Source of the DNA: Rhodococcus jostii RHA1
Lineage (GTDB): Bacteria; Actinomycetota; Actinomycetes; Mycobacteriales; Mycobacteriaceae
Assembly (NCBI RefSeq): GCF_000014565.1
Contig: NC_008268.1
Location: forward strand, 7,134,501-7,198,500
DNA: 64,000 nucleotides
Reading direction: 5' to 3'
Shown: positions 19,176-28,000 of the stretch, one piece after another
Position numbering within the stretch: the stretch's first letter is position 1
Layout of the letters: every line of letters begins with the position of its first letter
Program-made: the position numbers and the translations under genes
The notes under the pieces: generated by a model
What the model was told of the DNA's origin: nothing
Database searches by the model: none
What the model saw: only the letters and a program-made list of their open reading frames with translations

Positions 19176-19937
19176 CTATTGCGCAGCCGCTCGGAAGACG
19201 CGATCTTCGAGGACCGGGACGGCGGTGCTCCGGTCCACCTCGGCGGCGATTGCGACGTCCTGCGGGTATCCCGAGGCGCGCAACTCCCGTCCCGACGCAC
19301 ACGCCGCGAGGGACTGCGGGAGGGTGTCCGCGACACCGCGCCAGGCGGTCATGGCCGCCAGCGCTTCCGGCGAAGCGTCTGCGCCCCGACCGATCGCCGT
19401 CAGAGCGGACAGCACTGCGCCCGCGCCCCACAGATCCTCGATCGCCGGCCGGAGTTCGCCGGCCGGCCACTTCTCCCCGGCGGCGATCACCGACACCACC
19501 GACGTCGAGGTGCGGTGCCGGGCGATCCAGCCGGCGACCGCGGTCGCATTCCGTAGGGACGCTCCGACGCACACGCCGGTTCCGGCGCCGAGTTCGAAGC
19601 TGATGCTCGACCCGTTCGGCGAGGGAAGCACCAACCTGCGCGGCGCGTCGGATCGCCGAATCGTATTCGGCGACAAGCTGATCTGCCCGTTCGTGGCCCG
19701 GCCGCGTCCGACGGCGAGGACCGCGTCCGAGGCACGGGCGTAGCGTTCGGCGGAATCGTCGTTCCACCGGTAGGGGAGGACGTCGACGCCGGCGTCGAGC
19801 GCAACGGTGAGGGTGGTGGTGAACGACAGGACGTCCACCACGACCGCGATGTCGGCGTCTGCGCCGATGGCTTTCGCCCCCGGCAGGCCCCAGTCGAAGC
19901 GGAGGCCGTAATCGAGCTGGAGATGTTCGCGGTTCAC
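19176..19937 (-). CDS. 2-phosphosulfolactate phosphatase-like protein (ComB family)
   Basis: A 253-residue ComB-family protein. In archaea and some bacteria ComB removes phosphate from (2R)-2-phospho-3-sulfolactate in coenzyme M or sulfolactate metabolism; actinobacterial members are often annotated this way without proof. Recognisable stretches are VVDVLSFTTTLTVALDAG near residue 30 and LPSPNGSSISF in the middle, with AAGEKWP later. The GTG at 19937 overlaps the stop of the LysR gene. No other coenzyme M genes are present, so the substrate is open. Confidence 0.75.
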   Translation of the reverse strand: MNREHLQLDYGLRFDWGLPGAKAIGADADIAVVVDVLSFTTTLTVALDAGVDVLPYRWNDDSAERYARASDAVLAVGRGRATNGQISLSPNTIRRSDAPRRLVLPSPNGSSISFELGAGTGVCVGASLRNATAVAGWIARHRTSTSVVSVIAAGEKWPAGELRPAIEDLWGAGAVLSALTAIGRGADASPEALAAMTAWRGVADTLPQSLAACASGRELRASGYPQDVAIAAEVDRSTAVPVLEDRVFRAAAQ

Positions 19938-20848
19938 GTCGTCTCCCTGTGCTCCGTCGACGTGAGCGTCGTGAGGGCAGCGATAACCGTGGTGACCGCG
20001 GCGCTCGGGGGACCGGGTAGGCGCGCGGCACCGATGTCGCGGAAGGCTCGGGGATCGTCGAGGCGAATCTGCGCGCACCCGGGTGGGGGAGTGTCCGTGG
20101 CCGGCACGATGCCCACACCCAAGCCGGATGCGACCAGGCCGTGCACGGTGCGCACGTCCTCTCCTTCGAACGCGATCGTGGGTAGGGCACCGGCTCGCGC
20201 GAACAGGTCGTCGAGCGATCCCCGCAGCCCGTAGCCCGGCTTGAGGGTGACGATCGGCTCGGAGGCGAGGTCCCGGATCGTCATCGAGGTCGAGGTGGCC
20301 CGCGGGTGCTCGGAGGGCACCAGGACGACGAGCGGCTGTTCGAACAGCGGCGTGACCGTGAGGCCCGCGGGCGGTGGGGTGAGACGGGAGGCGAGCGCGA
20401 TGTCGGCCTCACGGTTGAGGAGGGCGTCCAGGCACGTACGGCGCGCGCCCTGACTGAGGACGAACCGGATCGTCGGATCCGTCGCGCGGACGGTGCGAAT
20501 CAACTCGGGCACGAGGTGCTCGCCGAGCGTCATCTGAAAGGCGACGCGAACGGTGGCCCGCGCCTGTCGGTCTTCGGACTGCACGGCGTCGAGGCCGTCG
20601 ACCACCGCCGCGAGTGCGCGTTGCGCGTAAGGCACCAGTGTCCGGCCGGCATCGGTCAGGCGCACGCCGCGGCCGTCCGGTTCCAGGAGTGGGATGTCGA
20701 GTTGCTTTTCGAGTCGGCGGATTATCCGGCTGACCGTGGGCTGGGGCATCCCGAGCATCGCGGCAGCGACAGTGACGTGTTCGACTTCGCCGAGGGCGAC
20801 GAGGACGGGGAGGTGCGGCAACAGCGCCTTGACGGTCTCGCTATTCAT
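19934..20848 (-). CDS. LysR-family transcriptional regulator
   Basis: A 304-residue regulator. The N-terminal winged helix-turn-helix (ALGEVEHVTVAAAMLGMPQPTVSRIIRRLEKQL) lies at about residues 18-52, followed by a linker helix and a periplasmic-binding-protein-like effector domain (about 90-295). It is divergent from the MFS gene, with a 71-base spacer. LysR proteins usually control the divergent neighbour in response to a ligand, so the MFS exporter is the likely target. It overlaps the ComB-like gene by GTGA. Confidence 0.92.
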   Translation of the reverse strand: MNSETVKALLPHLPVLVALGEVEHVTVAAAMLGMPQPTVSRIIRRLEKQLDIPLLEPDGRGVRLTDAGRTLVPYAQRALAAVVDGLDAVQSEDRQARATVRVAFQMTLGEHLVPELIRTVRATDPTIRFVLSQGARRTCLDALLNREADIALASRLTPPPAGLTVTPLFEQPLVVLVPSEHPRATSTSMTIRDLASEPIVTLKPGYGLRGSLDDLFARAGALPTIAFEGEDVRTVHGLVASGLGVGIVPATDTPPPGCAQIRLDDPRAFRDIGAARLPGPPSAAVTTVIAALTTLTSTEHRETT

Positions 20849-20919
20849 GACTCAACTGTATGAGTGGATGGATGGTTCTGCATTGGATTCATCAGTTCTT
20901 CGGATCTAACGTCGACTTC

Positions 20920-22158
20920 ATGTCCGCCACAGACCTCACGAGGAAGGCCACCCGCGCAGCGGCTGCCCTGCGGAACACGCCGCCGACGGGCAATCCGGAC
21001 CGCCGACTCTCGGCGGCCCTGTGGTGTGCCGGCGTGGCGACCTTTGCCCTGATGTACGCCCCTCAAGGGCTCCTCACACAGATCGGGCACGACGCGTCCG
21101 TGAGCCCGGCGCAGGCTTCCCTCCTGGTGTCGGCGGCCACGCTCGGACTGGCGTTGTCGGTTCTGCCGTGGGCCCGGTTCTCGGATCGGGTGGGGCGCCC
21201 CACCGCGATGCGGTACGCGGCGGCAACCGCGGGACTGCTCGCCGTGGCCGTCCCCTGGCTCCCGACGTTCGACGCCCTGGTGGCGGGACGATTCGTCCAA
21301 GGGGTGGCGCTCGGGGGACTCCCGGCGCTGGCGATGACACTTCTCCACGAGGTCGCGGCCCGGGCGCGGACCGCAGCATTGGCCGGTTCCTACGTGGCAG
21401 CAACATCTTTGGGTGGCTTGAGCGGTCGACTTCTGGTCGTCCCGGTCGCCGATCACCTCGGGTGGCGCCCGGCACTGGCGATCCTCGGGGTAGGTCTCGC
21501 GATCCTCATGGCCATCCTGATCGCGCTGCTACCCGCGGGACGGGGGCGGCGAGCGCCCGTCCCGTCCACCGGGATCCTTGTCATCCACCTGCGGGACACC
21601 CGCCTGCTGGCATTGTTCGGCATCGGTGCGCTACTCGTCGGCGGCATGGTGGCCGTCTTCAACTACCTTCCCTTCCGGCTCGAGGCCGCTCCGTACCACC
21701 TCGCGCCCACGGTGGTGTCGCTGATCTTTCTCGCCTACCTGGCGGGCACGGCCGGCTCTCGCGCCGCCGGCTGGTTGGTGGGCCGGTTCGGTCACCGAAC
21801 CGTACTCGTGTCGGCCTGCGCCTTCATGGCGGGCGGGGCGATGCTCAGCGTCGCCGGACCGCTGGTCCTGATCCTCCTCGGCGTGGCCGCGATCACCGGC
21901 GGACTCTTCGTCGGCCATGCCGTCGCATCCGGGATGGTCGCCCACGCGAAAACGGGTCGCGCACAGGCGACGGCGCTGTACAACGTCTCCTACTACGCCG
22001 GCTCCAGCCTGTTCGGCTGGGTCGGAGGAATCGCCTGGGCGAACGGACAATGGCTTTACGTGGCCGTCCTGGTCCTCGTCCTGACGGTGCTGGCCCTCGT
22101 CCTCGCGCTCCTCCCGTCGACAACCGCGCGTCGCGTCGTTGCCGTCGAATCCTGCTGA
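20920..22158 (+). CDS. Major facilitator superfamily transporter
   Basis: A 412-residue, 12-helix membrane transporter of the YnfM/AraJ-like proton-driven exporter type. The loop 2-3 motif is visible as PWARFSDRVGRPTAMR (GRP-R type), and later helices contain GGLPALAMTLLHEV and GHAVASGMVAHAKTGRAQATALYNVSYYAGSS. The ATG at 20920 was preferred over 20860, because the upstream residues would lie in the promoter region shared with the divergent LysR gene. The substrate cannot be inferred. Confidence 0.88.
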   Translation: MSATDLTRKATRAAAALRNTPPTGNPDRRLSAALWCAGVATFALMYAPQGLLTQIGHDASVSPAQASLLVSAATLGLALSVLPWARFSDRVGRPTAMRYAAATAGLLAVAVPWLPTFDALVAGRFVQGVALGGLPALAMTLLHEVAARARTAALAGSYVAATSLGGLSGRLLVVPVADHLGWRPALAILGVGLAILMAILIALLPAGRGRRAPVPSTGILVIHLRDTRLLALFGIGALLVGGMVAVFNYLPFRLEAAPYHLAPTVVSLIFLAYLAGTAGSRAAGWLVGRFGHRTVLVSACAFMAGGAMLSVAGPLVLILLGVAAITGGLFVGHAVASGMVAHAKTGRAQATALYNVSYYAGSSLFGWVGGIAWANGQWLYVAVLVLVLTVLALVLALLPSTTARRVVAVESC

Positions 22159-22244
22159 AACGGGAGTTGGGATCCGTCGCAGGCCGGAGCCCGTGTCCGG
22201 GTGGGGGCCTGCTGTAATGGGGACAGGACAGAGGGGAGGGTCTG

Positions 22245-22397
22245 ATGAGTGGAATGTTCATGCTCGGTGCGGTGTTGGCCGGCAGCGGAGGTGTTCTGGG
22301 GTTGGCAGTCGCACTGTTCGGAGGCGCGGAACCAAGCCGCCTTCGCCTATGTGCGTTGGACGGCCACACCGAAGCCTGTGATTCGCCTCGGGCTTGA
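22245..22397 (+). CDS. Small single-span membrane protein, 50 residues
   Basis: ATG at 22245 follows a good GGGGAGGG ribosome binding site and opens a 50-codon frame ending TGA at 22397. The product has one hydrophobic segment (MFMLGAVLAGSGGVLGLAVALFGG split over residues 4-27) followed by a short polar tail with two Cys. It is too short for usual annotation. Function unknown; the ribosome binding site and clean transmembrane pattern support expression. Confidence 0.5.
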   Translation: MSGMFMLGAVLAGSGGVLGLAVALFGGAEPSRLRLCALDGHTEACDSPRA

Positions 22398-22447
22398 CCG
22401 GAGAGTCGGTCGGGTTGTCGGCCGTCTGGCACGAAAATGCGTCAAGA

Positions 22448-23206
22448 TCAGCTGCGGCGGCGGGCAATGTGCAGGACTGTACCGAAGTGCCGCCGGATGC
22501 GGCGTTCGGGCCGCTCGGCAACTCGACGACGAATCTCGCTGTACAGCTGTTCCCGTTGCCATTTCGCCATGGCGATGTGGCCGGAGAAGGTGTCGAGAAG
22601 GTCGATGTAGCCGTCCACGTCGTAGCTGACTTCCCAGTCGAAGTTACGCACCACGACGCTGTCGAAGAGCCCGCTCTCCTCGATTTCGGCCTGATGATCG
22701 GCCAGCTCACCCGGGCGCGCCCACGTCGCGGTATCCGGGAGACCGTCGCCGATCTCCTCGTAGACGGGCTGGATCTCTCGAAAGATCGGGTCCCCACCTT
22801 CCGGGAACACGTGTTGTGCACTCCACAACGCCAGATGCCCTCCGGGGCGAATGAGGCTGGCCGCCTTGATGTATCGCGTTGCGGGGTCGATCCAGTGCCA
22901 GGAGGTTGCCGCGCACGCGAGGTCGTAGGTCATGCCTGGCGCCGGCTCCCAGTGCTCGAAATCGGCGCAGACCACCTCGGCGTTGGGGAACGGCGCCACA
23001 TTCGCACGCGCGATCGCTGCCAATTCATGCCCGAGTTCGACCGACGTGATGGTGAAGCCCCGCCGCGCGAGTTCGACGGTGGCCTTGCCCGAGCCTCCTC
23101 CGATCTCCAGTAGCGAGTCACCTGGGCGCAGTCCGGCCGTGAGGACGAGTTCGTCATAGAGCGCCGACGGATAGCTGGGCCGAGCGGGGTGGTACTTCTC
23201 GGCGGC
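22448..23206 (-). pseudogene. SAM-dependent methyltransferase, 5' truncated
   Basis: The reading frame encodes a class I methyltransferase from ARPSYPSALYDELV through the SAM motif SLLEIGGGSGKATVELA to DLACAATSWHWIDP and a complete-looking C terminus. Relatives begin with a short segment of the type FD.VAE.YD before ARP; here the match starts abruptly at VAAEKYHPARP. No start codon lies there in frame, and the frame upstream is antisense to a monooxygenase fragment. I read it as a gene that lost its 5' end in a rearrangement at about 23205. A chimeric protein starting further upstream (23509) is formally possible but unlikely. Confidence 0.7.
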
Positions 23207-23480
23207 GACAAGCTGATGCGCCTGTCCGACACCTCCGCGAAACGGTTGCGCGACTCCGGAGTGATACGGATGCTCCAGCCCACGGAGTACGGCGGCTACG
23301 AATCGCATCCGCGCGAGTTCGCCGAGACCGCAATGGGCATCGGCGCCATCGACGGGGCCGCGGGCTGGGTGAGCGGCATCGTCGGCGTCCACCCGTGGGA
23401 ACTGGCGTTCTTCGACCGCACGGCCCAGGACGAGGTGTGGGGCGAGGACTCCGGGCCAACTCGAATGTGTTCCGAAGCGT
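23207..23480 (+). pseudogene. Fragment of an HsaA-type flavin-dependent monooxygenase / acyl-CoA dehydrogenase-like gene
   Basis: About 90 residues match the N-terminal region of HsaA-like hydroxylases: GVIRMLQPTEYGGYESHPREF, AAGWVSGIVGVHPWELAFFD and EVWGEDSG. The true N terminus and the remaining roughly 300 residues are missing. After about 23480 the frame continues into unrelated sequence. It lies head-to-head with the truncated methyltransferase, sharing a single breakpoint. No function is expected. Confidence 0.7.
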
Positions 23481-23731
23481 ACGGCGATCCGATGTCGTGG
23501 TTCGATCATCTCTGCTCCTCGGCGGATCGATCCAGCACCGGTTTCGTCGGCGTTTCGTGGGCTTGTCTACTCCGCCACCAGCGTTTTGATGCGCTAACCA
23601 TCAGTGACAGCGACCCCGCGCAGAGGGGAAAATCAAACAGACCGGTCTCCAGTCTTCTGGCCCTACATCGCCTGAGGAGCGTGACGAGGCAGGTCGACTC
23701 CGATCCAGCCATCACCAGAAGGATGATCACC

Positions 23732-24178
23732 ATGCCGGTTGTCGAGCAGTCCGTCGTCATCGCCCGTCCTGCGTCGGAAGTGTGGAGTTTTGTCACCGTC
23801 GCGGAGAACTGGCCGTCGTGGGAGGCGTCCACCGTTGAATGCGAGCAGCTCACCGACGGGGAACTCGGGGTGGGCACCCGGTGGCGCGGGGTAACCCGCA
23901 TTCTGGGTAGGCGCCTCGACTGGGTGACCGAATTCGTCGAGTACGAGCCGTTGAAGGTGGCCACGTCCAAGTCGGTGGAGAGCAAGGTCGGCTTCACCGC
24001 GACGACGAGGCTCGAGGAAGTCGACGGCGGCACCCTGTTCACCTATCGGACCGACAGCGAAAGTGGCCTCGGAGGAATCTTCGGCAAGCTGGCTGACCCG
24101 ATAGTCGCGAAGGCGTACTCACGGACGGTGCGGGCGAGCCTGGACAACCTCGCAGACCCGCTCACCATCGACGGCTGA
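23732..24178 (+). CDS. SRPBCC-family (START-like) protein
   Basis: A 148-residue protein of the polyketide cyclase/dehydrase and lipid-transport superfamily. The N terminus MPVVEQSVVIARPASEVWSFVTVAENWPSWE is the classic first strand and helix of this fold, and the C-terminal long helix (KLADPIVAKAYSRTVRASLDNL) closes the hydrophobic pocket. These proteins bind lipids or other hydrophobic ligands. The ATG at 23732 has AGAAGG at proper distance. It is intact although its neighbours are broken genes. Confidence 0.85.
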   Translation: MPVVEQSVVIARPASEVWSFVTVAENWPSWEASTVECEQLTDGELGVGTRWRGVTRILGRRLDWVTEFVEYEPLKVATSKSVESKVGFTATTRLEEVDGGTLFTYRTDSESGLGGIFGKLADPIVAKAYSRTVRASLDNLADPLTIDG

Positions 24179-24283
24179 CCATGTGGGTCGGCTCTCATTC
24201 GGTCGTTCCCCGAGCAGCGATGAGATTCCGTGTCGCGACGAGTCTTACCGTGCATACGATGTGGCCGACCGAAGGAGCGAGCT

Positions 24284-24585
24284 GTGGAAGATGTCTGGTC
24301 GATGGTGCACGCGGAGCGTGTGGCGCTGGTCGACGACCTCGGGAGTCTCGACGCGGCGCGGTGGGACGAGCCGTCGCTCGGCGGCGAGTGGACGGTGCAC
24401 GACGTGGTCGCCCACCTGGTCGACACGGCTCGGACGACGCGCCTCGGTTTCATGGTCGGTCTCGCGCGGGCGCGGTTGGGACTTCGACCGCCAGAATGCC
24501 CGCGGTGTCGAACGCGAGCGCGGTGCCTCACCGCAGGAGACGTTGGCTCGGCTTCGTCAGGTGGCGTCGCGGCGGCGATCTGACG
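24284..24585 (+). pseudogene. Frameshifted, truncated mycothiol-dependent isomerase-type (DinB/MDMPI) gene
   Basis: GTG at 24284, with GAAGGAG before it, begins VEDVWSMVHAERVALVDDL...GEWTVHDVVAHLVDTARTTRLGF, the N-terminal domain of maleylpyruvate isomerase-like mycothiol-dependent proteins. Near 24478 one additional G (TTGGGACTT) shifts the frame; the correct continuation is in the next frame (DFDRQNARGVERERGASPQETLARLRQV). Homology ends after RQVASRRRS, so about half the gene is missing. Confidence 0.7.
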
Positions 24586-24648
24586 AACCGCGGTCCGGGG
24601 CCCGGGCGACGGTCGCGGGTCGTCATCTGAAGGACACGTCGGTTCCCC

Positions 24649-25004
24649 TCATGGTCGAGGCGCCTGCATCTTCGATCCCGCGTAACTTGCGGGCGTGATC
24701 TGGGCTCCGTATCCCGGTACCTGATCGGGGACCCCGGTGACGTCGTAGCAAGCCGGTCCGCGATTGTCGAGCAGGCGCGGCTCGTCCTGGTTGGGCAGGT
24801 AGCGACCTTTCGGGTTGATGAACTGCACGCCGAGCGTGTTCGCCAGCGTGTCCCGCCGGCCTGGATCGGCAGAGCCGTGTCTCCCTCGGGAACGATCAGC
24901 GACACATAGCGTTCGCCGGATAGCGTCTCGGGCAGCAACCGCGCCGTCGTGGTGGACGGAATCAGCTGCCCCTTGTCCGGCTGGATCGCGAGATGCGTTT
25001 TCAT
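24649..25004 (-). pseudogene. Remnant of an mce (MlaD-domain) gene
   Basis: From ATG 25004 the frame reads a partial MCE domain: LIPSTTTARLLPETLSGERYVSLIVPEG. The sequence then switches frame near 24870 to a stretch of the C-terminal type (NTLGVQFINPKGRYLPN and PGYGAQITPASYAG). This looks like an internal deletion with frameshift. Mce proteins form lipid-import assemblies in mycolate-bearing bacteria. It lies 47 bases beyond the NRPS stop codon and is not part of that system. Confidence 0.6.
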
Positions 25005-25051
25005 GCGGTCGTTGCACCATCGAGTAGTTCGTTTGACACGGGGAGGCGCCG

Positions 25052-28000
25052 CTAACTGACAGCGTCGACGAGGTAAGTGTTGAGAACTCGTGCAATCTCT
25101 GCCAAGGCACGTGGCGTGGTCATACGAATATGCGTGGCATCGATGGGATAGTAGTCGATTGAACCAGTTATGTATGGATTCCAACAACTTTCGGCAATCT
25201 CCTGGGTCATCTCGCCAGCTGCGGCGGCGAAGAAAACCATGTCTCCGTCGAACACGACGGGGCGGTAGTCGGCGACCAACCGTGGCGCGTCATTGAAGGA
25301 TTCGACGATCCGCTTCACGTGTGATGGCTGGAGAAACTCGAATGCTCCGGTTCGCAGATGAATCAGTTCGGTCGCTTGTTCAGCCGACATGGTTTCTCCC
25401 GCGGCATCGAAGTCTTCGGCACCGAATCCAAACAGATCGGCTAGCTCGACCAGGATGTCTTCAACAGTGAATTCCTGGTTTGCAGTCGATTCCGCTTCGC
25501 GGAACCGGCTGTCCAACATCGCCAGCATCGAGACCTGCTTCCCGAGAAGGCGGAGTCGTGTGGCTACGGCGTGGGCAATAACTCCGCCCAAGGACCAGCC
25601 GAGCAGGCGATACGGCCCATCTGATTGCACGGCCTGGATCTCCCTGACGTATTGCTCCGCCAACTGCTCGATCGAACGGGGATGCGGGTCGTCTTCGACG
25701 AGTTCGGGGGATTGCAGCCCGTAGATTCGCCGTCCCGGTTCGATGTGTGGAGCCAAACCTGCGTAACACCAGGCTAATCCGCTGGCTGGGTGTATGCAGA
25801 AGATGGGGTCGGAATCCCCGGCTGATCTGATCGGCAACAGGACGTCGAACGCCGAAGGTCCGGTCGGCGCGATACGTGTCGACCCGTCGGAGGCCGCCTC
25901 GACTCTACTGGCGATCGCTTCGACCGTGGAGTCGGTGAAGAGCCACATTACTTGGATCTCGACGCCGAGCGCCTCTCGCAGCCGCGACACCGCTTGTGTG
26001 GCGAGCAGCGAGTTGCCTCCCAGGGTGAAGAAGTCGTCGTCGAGTCCGATTCGGTCGCGGCCGAGGACGTCGGCGAACACCCAGGCAACGACCCCCTCCA
26101 CCGCCGTGACCGGCGCCCGGTACTGCGGTGTCGGGAGCACCGGGGTGGGTAGTGCTTGCCGGTCGATCTTGCCGTTGGTGGTCAGGGGTAGTGCGTCGAG
26201 GATGGTGATGGGGGTGGGCACCATGTAGTCGGGGAGGCGGTCGGCGGCGAAGGTGTGGATCGTGGTGGGGTCGAGGGGGGCGCCGTTGCGGGGGGCGACG
26301 TAGCCGACCAACCGGTCGCCGGTGTGGTGGTCGTGGTGGACTGTCACTGCGGCGTGGGTGATGTCGGGGTGGGTGGTGAGGGTTGCTTCGATTTCGCCGA
26401 GTTCGATGCGGTGGCCGCGGAGTTTGACTTGGAGGTCGCGGCGGCCGAGGTATTCGAGGGTGCCGTCGGGGTGCCAGCGGACGAGGTCGCCGGTGCGGTA
26501 CATGCGTTCGCCGGGTGGGCCGTAGGGGTTGGCGACGAACCGTTCGGCGGTCAGTGCGGGCCGGTTGTGGTATCCGCGTGCCAGCTGGACCCCGGCCACA
26601 TACAACTCGCCCACCACCGCCACCGGTACCGGATGCAAGCGGTGGTCCAGCACGTAGGCGTGGCAGTTGGTCTGCGGTGTGCCGATGGGTACCACCGACT
26701 CTTCGTGTTGGGTGCAGCGGTGGCAGATGACGCTGACGGTGGTTTCGGTGGGCCCGTACTGGTTCCACACCGTTGCCGGACTGAACTCCGCCAACCGCGC
26801 GACCGTGTTCCCGGACAGTGATTCACCGCCGAGGTAGACCACCTTCAACCCATCGAGAGCGTCCGACGACCGGCTCGCCATCAGACTGGTTAGCACCGTC
26901 GGCACCGACGCAACGTGAGTGACCTTCTGAGCCCGGATGAGTTCGGCGAGGTAGTCGGGGTCGCGTTGGCCGTCGGGCCCTGCCAAGACCACGCATCCGC
27001 CGACCTGCAGCGGTGCGAAGAGATCGGGGGTCGATGCGTCGAAGGTCACCGCGTTGCTCTGCAAAAGACGGTCACCGGCACGGTGATCGAACGCCTCGAC
27101 CACCCACTGAGCCTCGTTGACGATCGCGCTGTGCGCCACGGTCACCCCCTTCGGCCGGCCGGTCGATCCCGAGGTGAACATCACGTAGGCCGTGTTCTGC
27201 GGGCGTAGTGGTGCATGCCGGTCCGCGTCGGTGACCGGCGCCGCGGACAGCGGTGACAGATCGATGGTGTCGAGGTGGAGGACCGGTACCGGGTCGGGCA
27301 GATCGACTTGCTCGTCGTGGGTGGTGGTCAGAATGCAGGTGGGTTGTGCCACTGCGAGTATGAAGTGTGTGCGCTCGGCCGGGTGGTGGGGGTCGATGGG
27401 CAGATAAGCTGCACCGGCGGTGAGGGTCGCGTAGACGCCGACGACGAAGTCGAGGGAGCGGCGCATCCGCAGGGCCACGATGGTTTCCGGGCCCACTCCC
27501 TGGGTGATCAGGTGTCGGGCGAGGCGATTGACGCGTGCATCGAACTCGGCGTAGGACAGTGTTCGGTTTCCGTCCACCACCGCGGGCGCGTCGGGTGTGC
27601 GCGCGACCTGCGCACCGAAGATCGACACCAGTGTGTCGGTGGTTGTCGCATGATCGGTGTGGTTCCAGTCCTCGAGGATCAGCTGTTTTTCGGTGGGGTC
27701 GAGGATGTCGATGTCGCCGACCGGGCTGTTGGGATCGGCCACCACGGCCTCGAGGAGCCGGGTGAATCTGTCGGCGAAGCCGCGGATGGTGTCCTCGTCG
27801 AACAGGTCCTGCGCGTATGTCAGTGCGGCGGTCAGACCGCGAGCGGCACCATCGCGATCGATGCGTTCGCTCACCATCAGCGTGAGGTCGAACTGGGTGG
27901 CGGTGTGGTCGATGTCTTCGACACGGGCGGTCAGCCCCTCCAGTTCGAGCTTCGGGTGCTCCTGGTTCTGGAAGACGAGCATCACCTGGAACAGGGGGTG

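Noticed and set aside
22448..23509. Full 353-residue methyltransferase beginning at 23509
   Set aside because: The first 100 residues are the antisense of the monooxygenase fragment and do not resemble methyltransferases.
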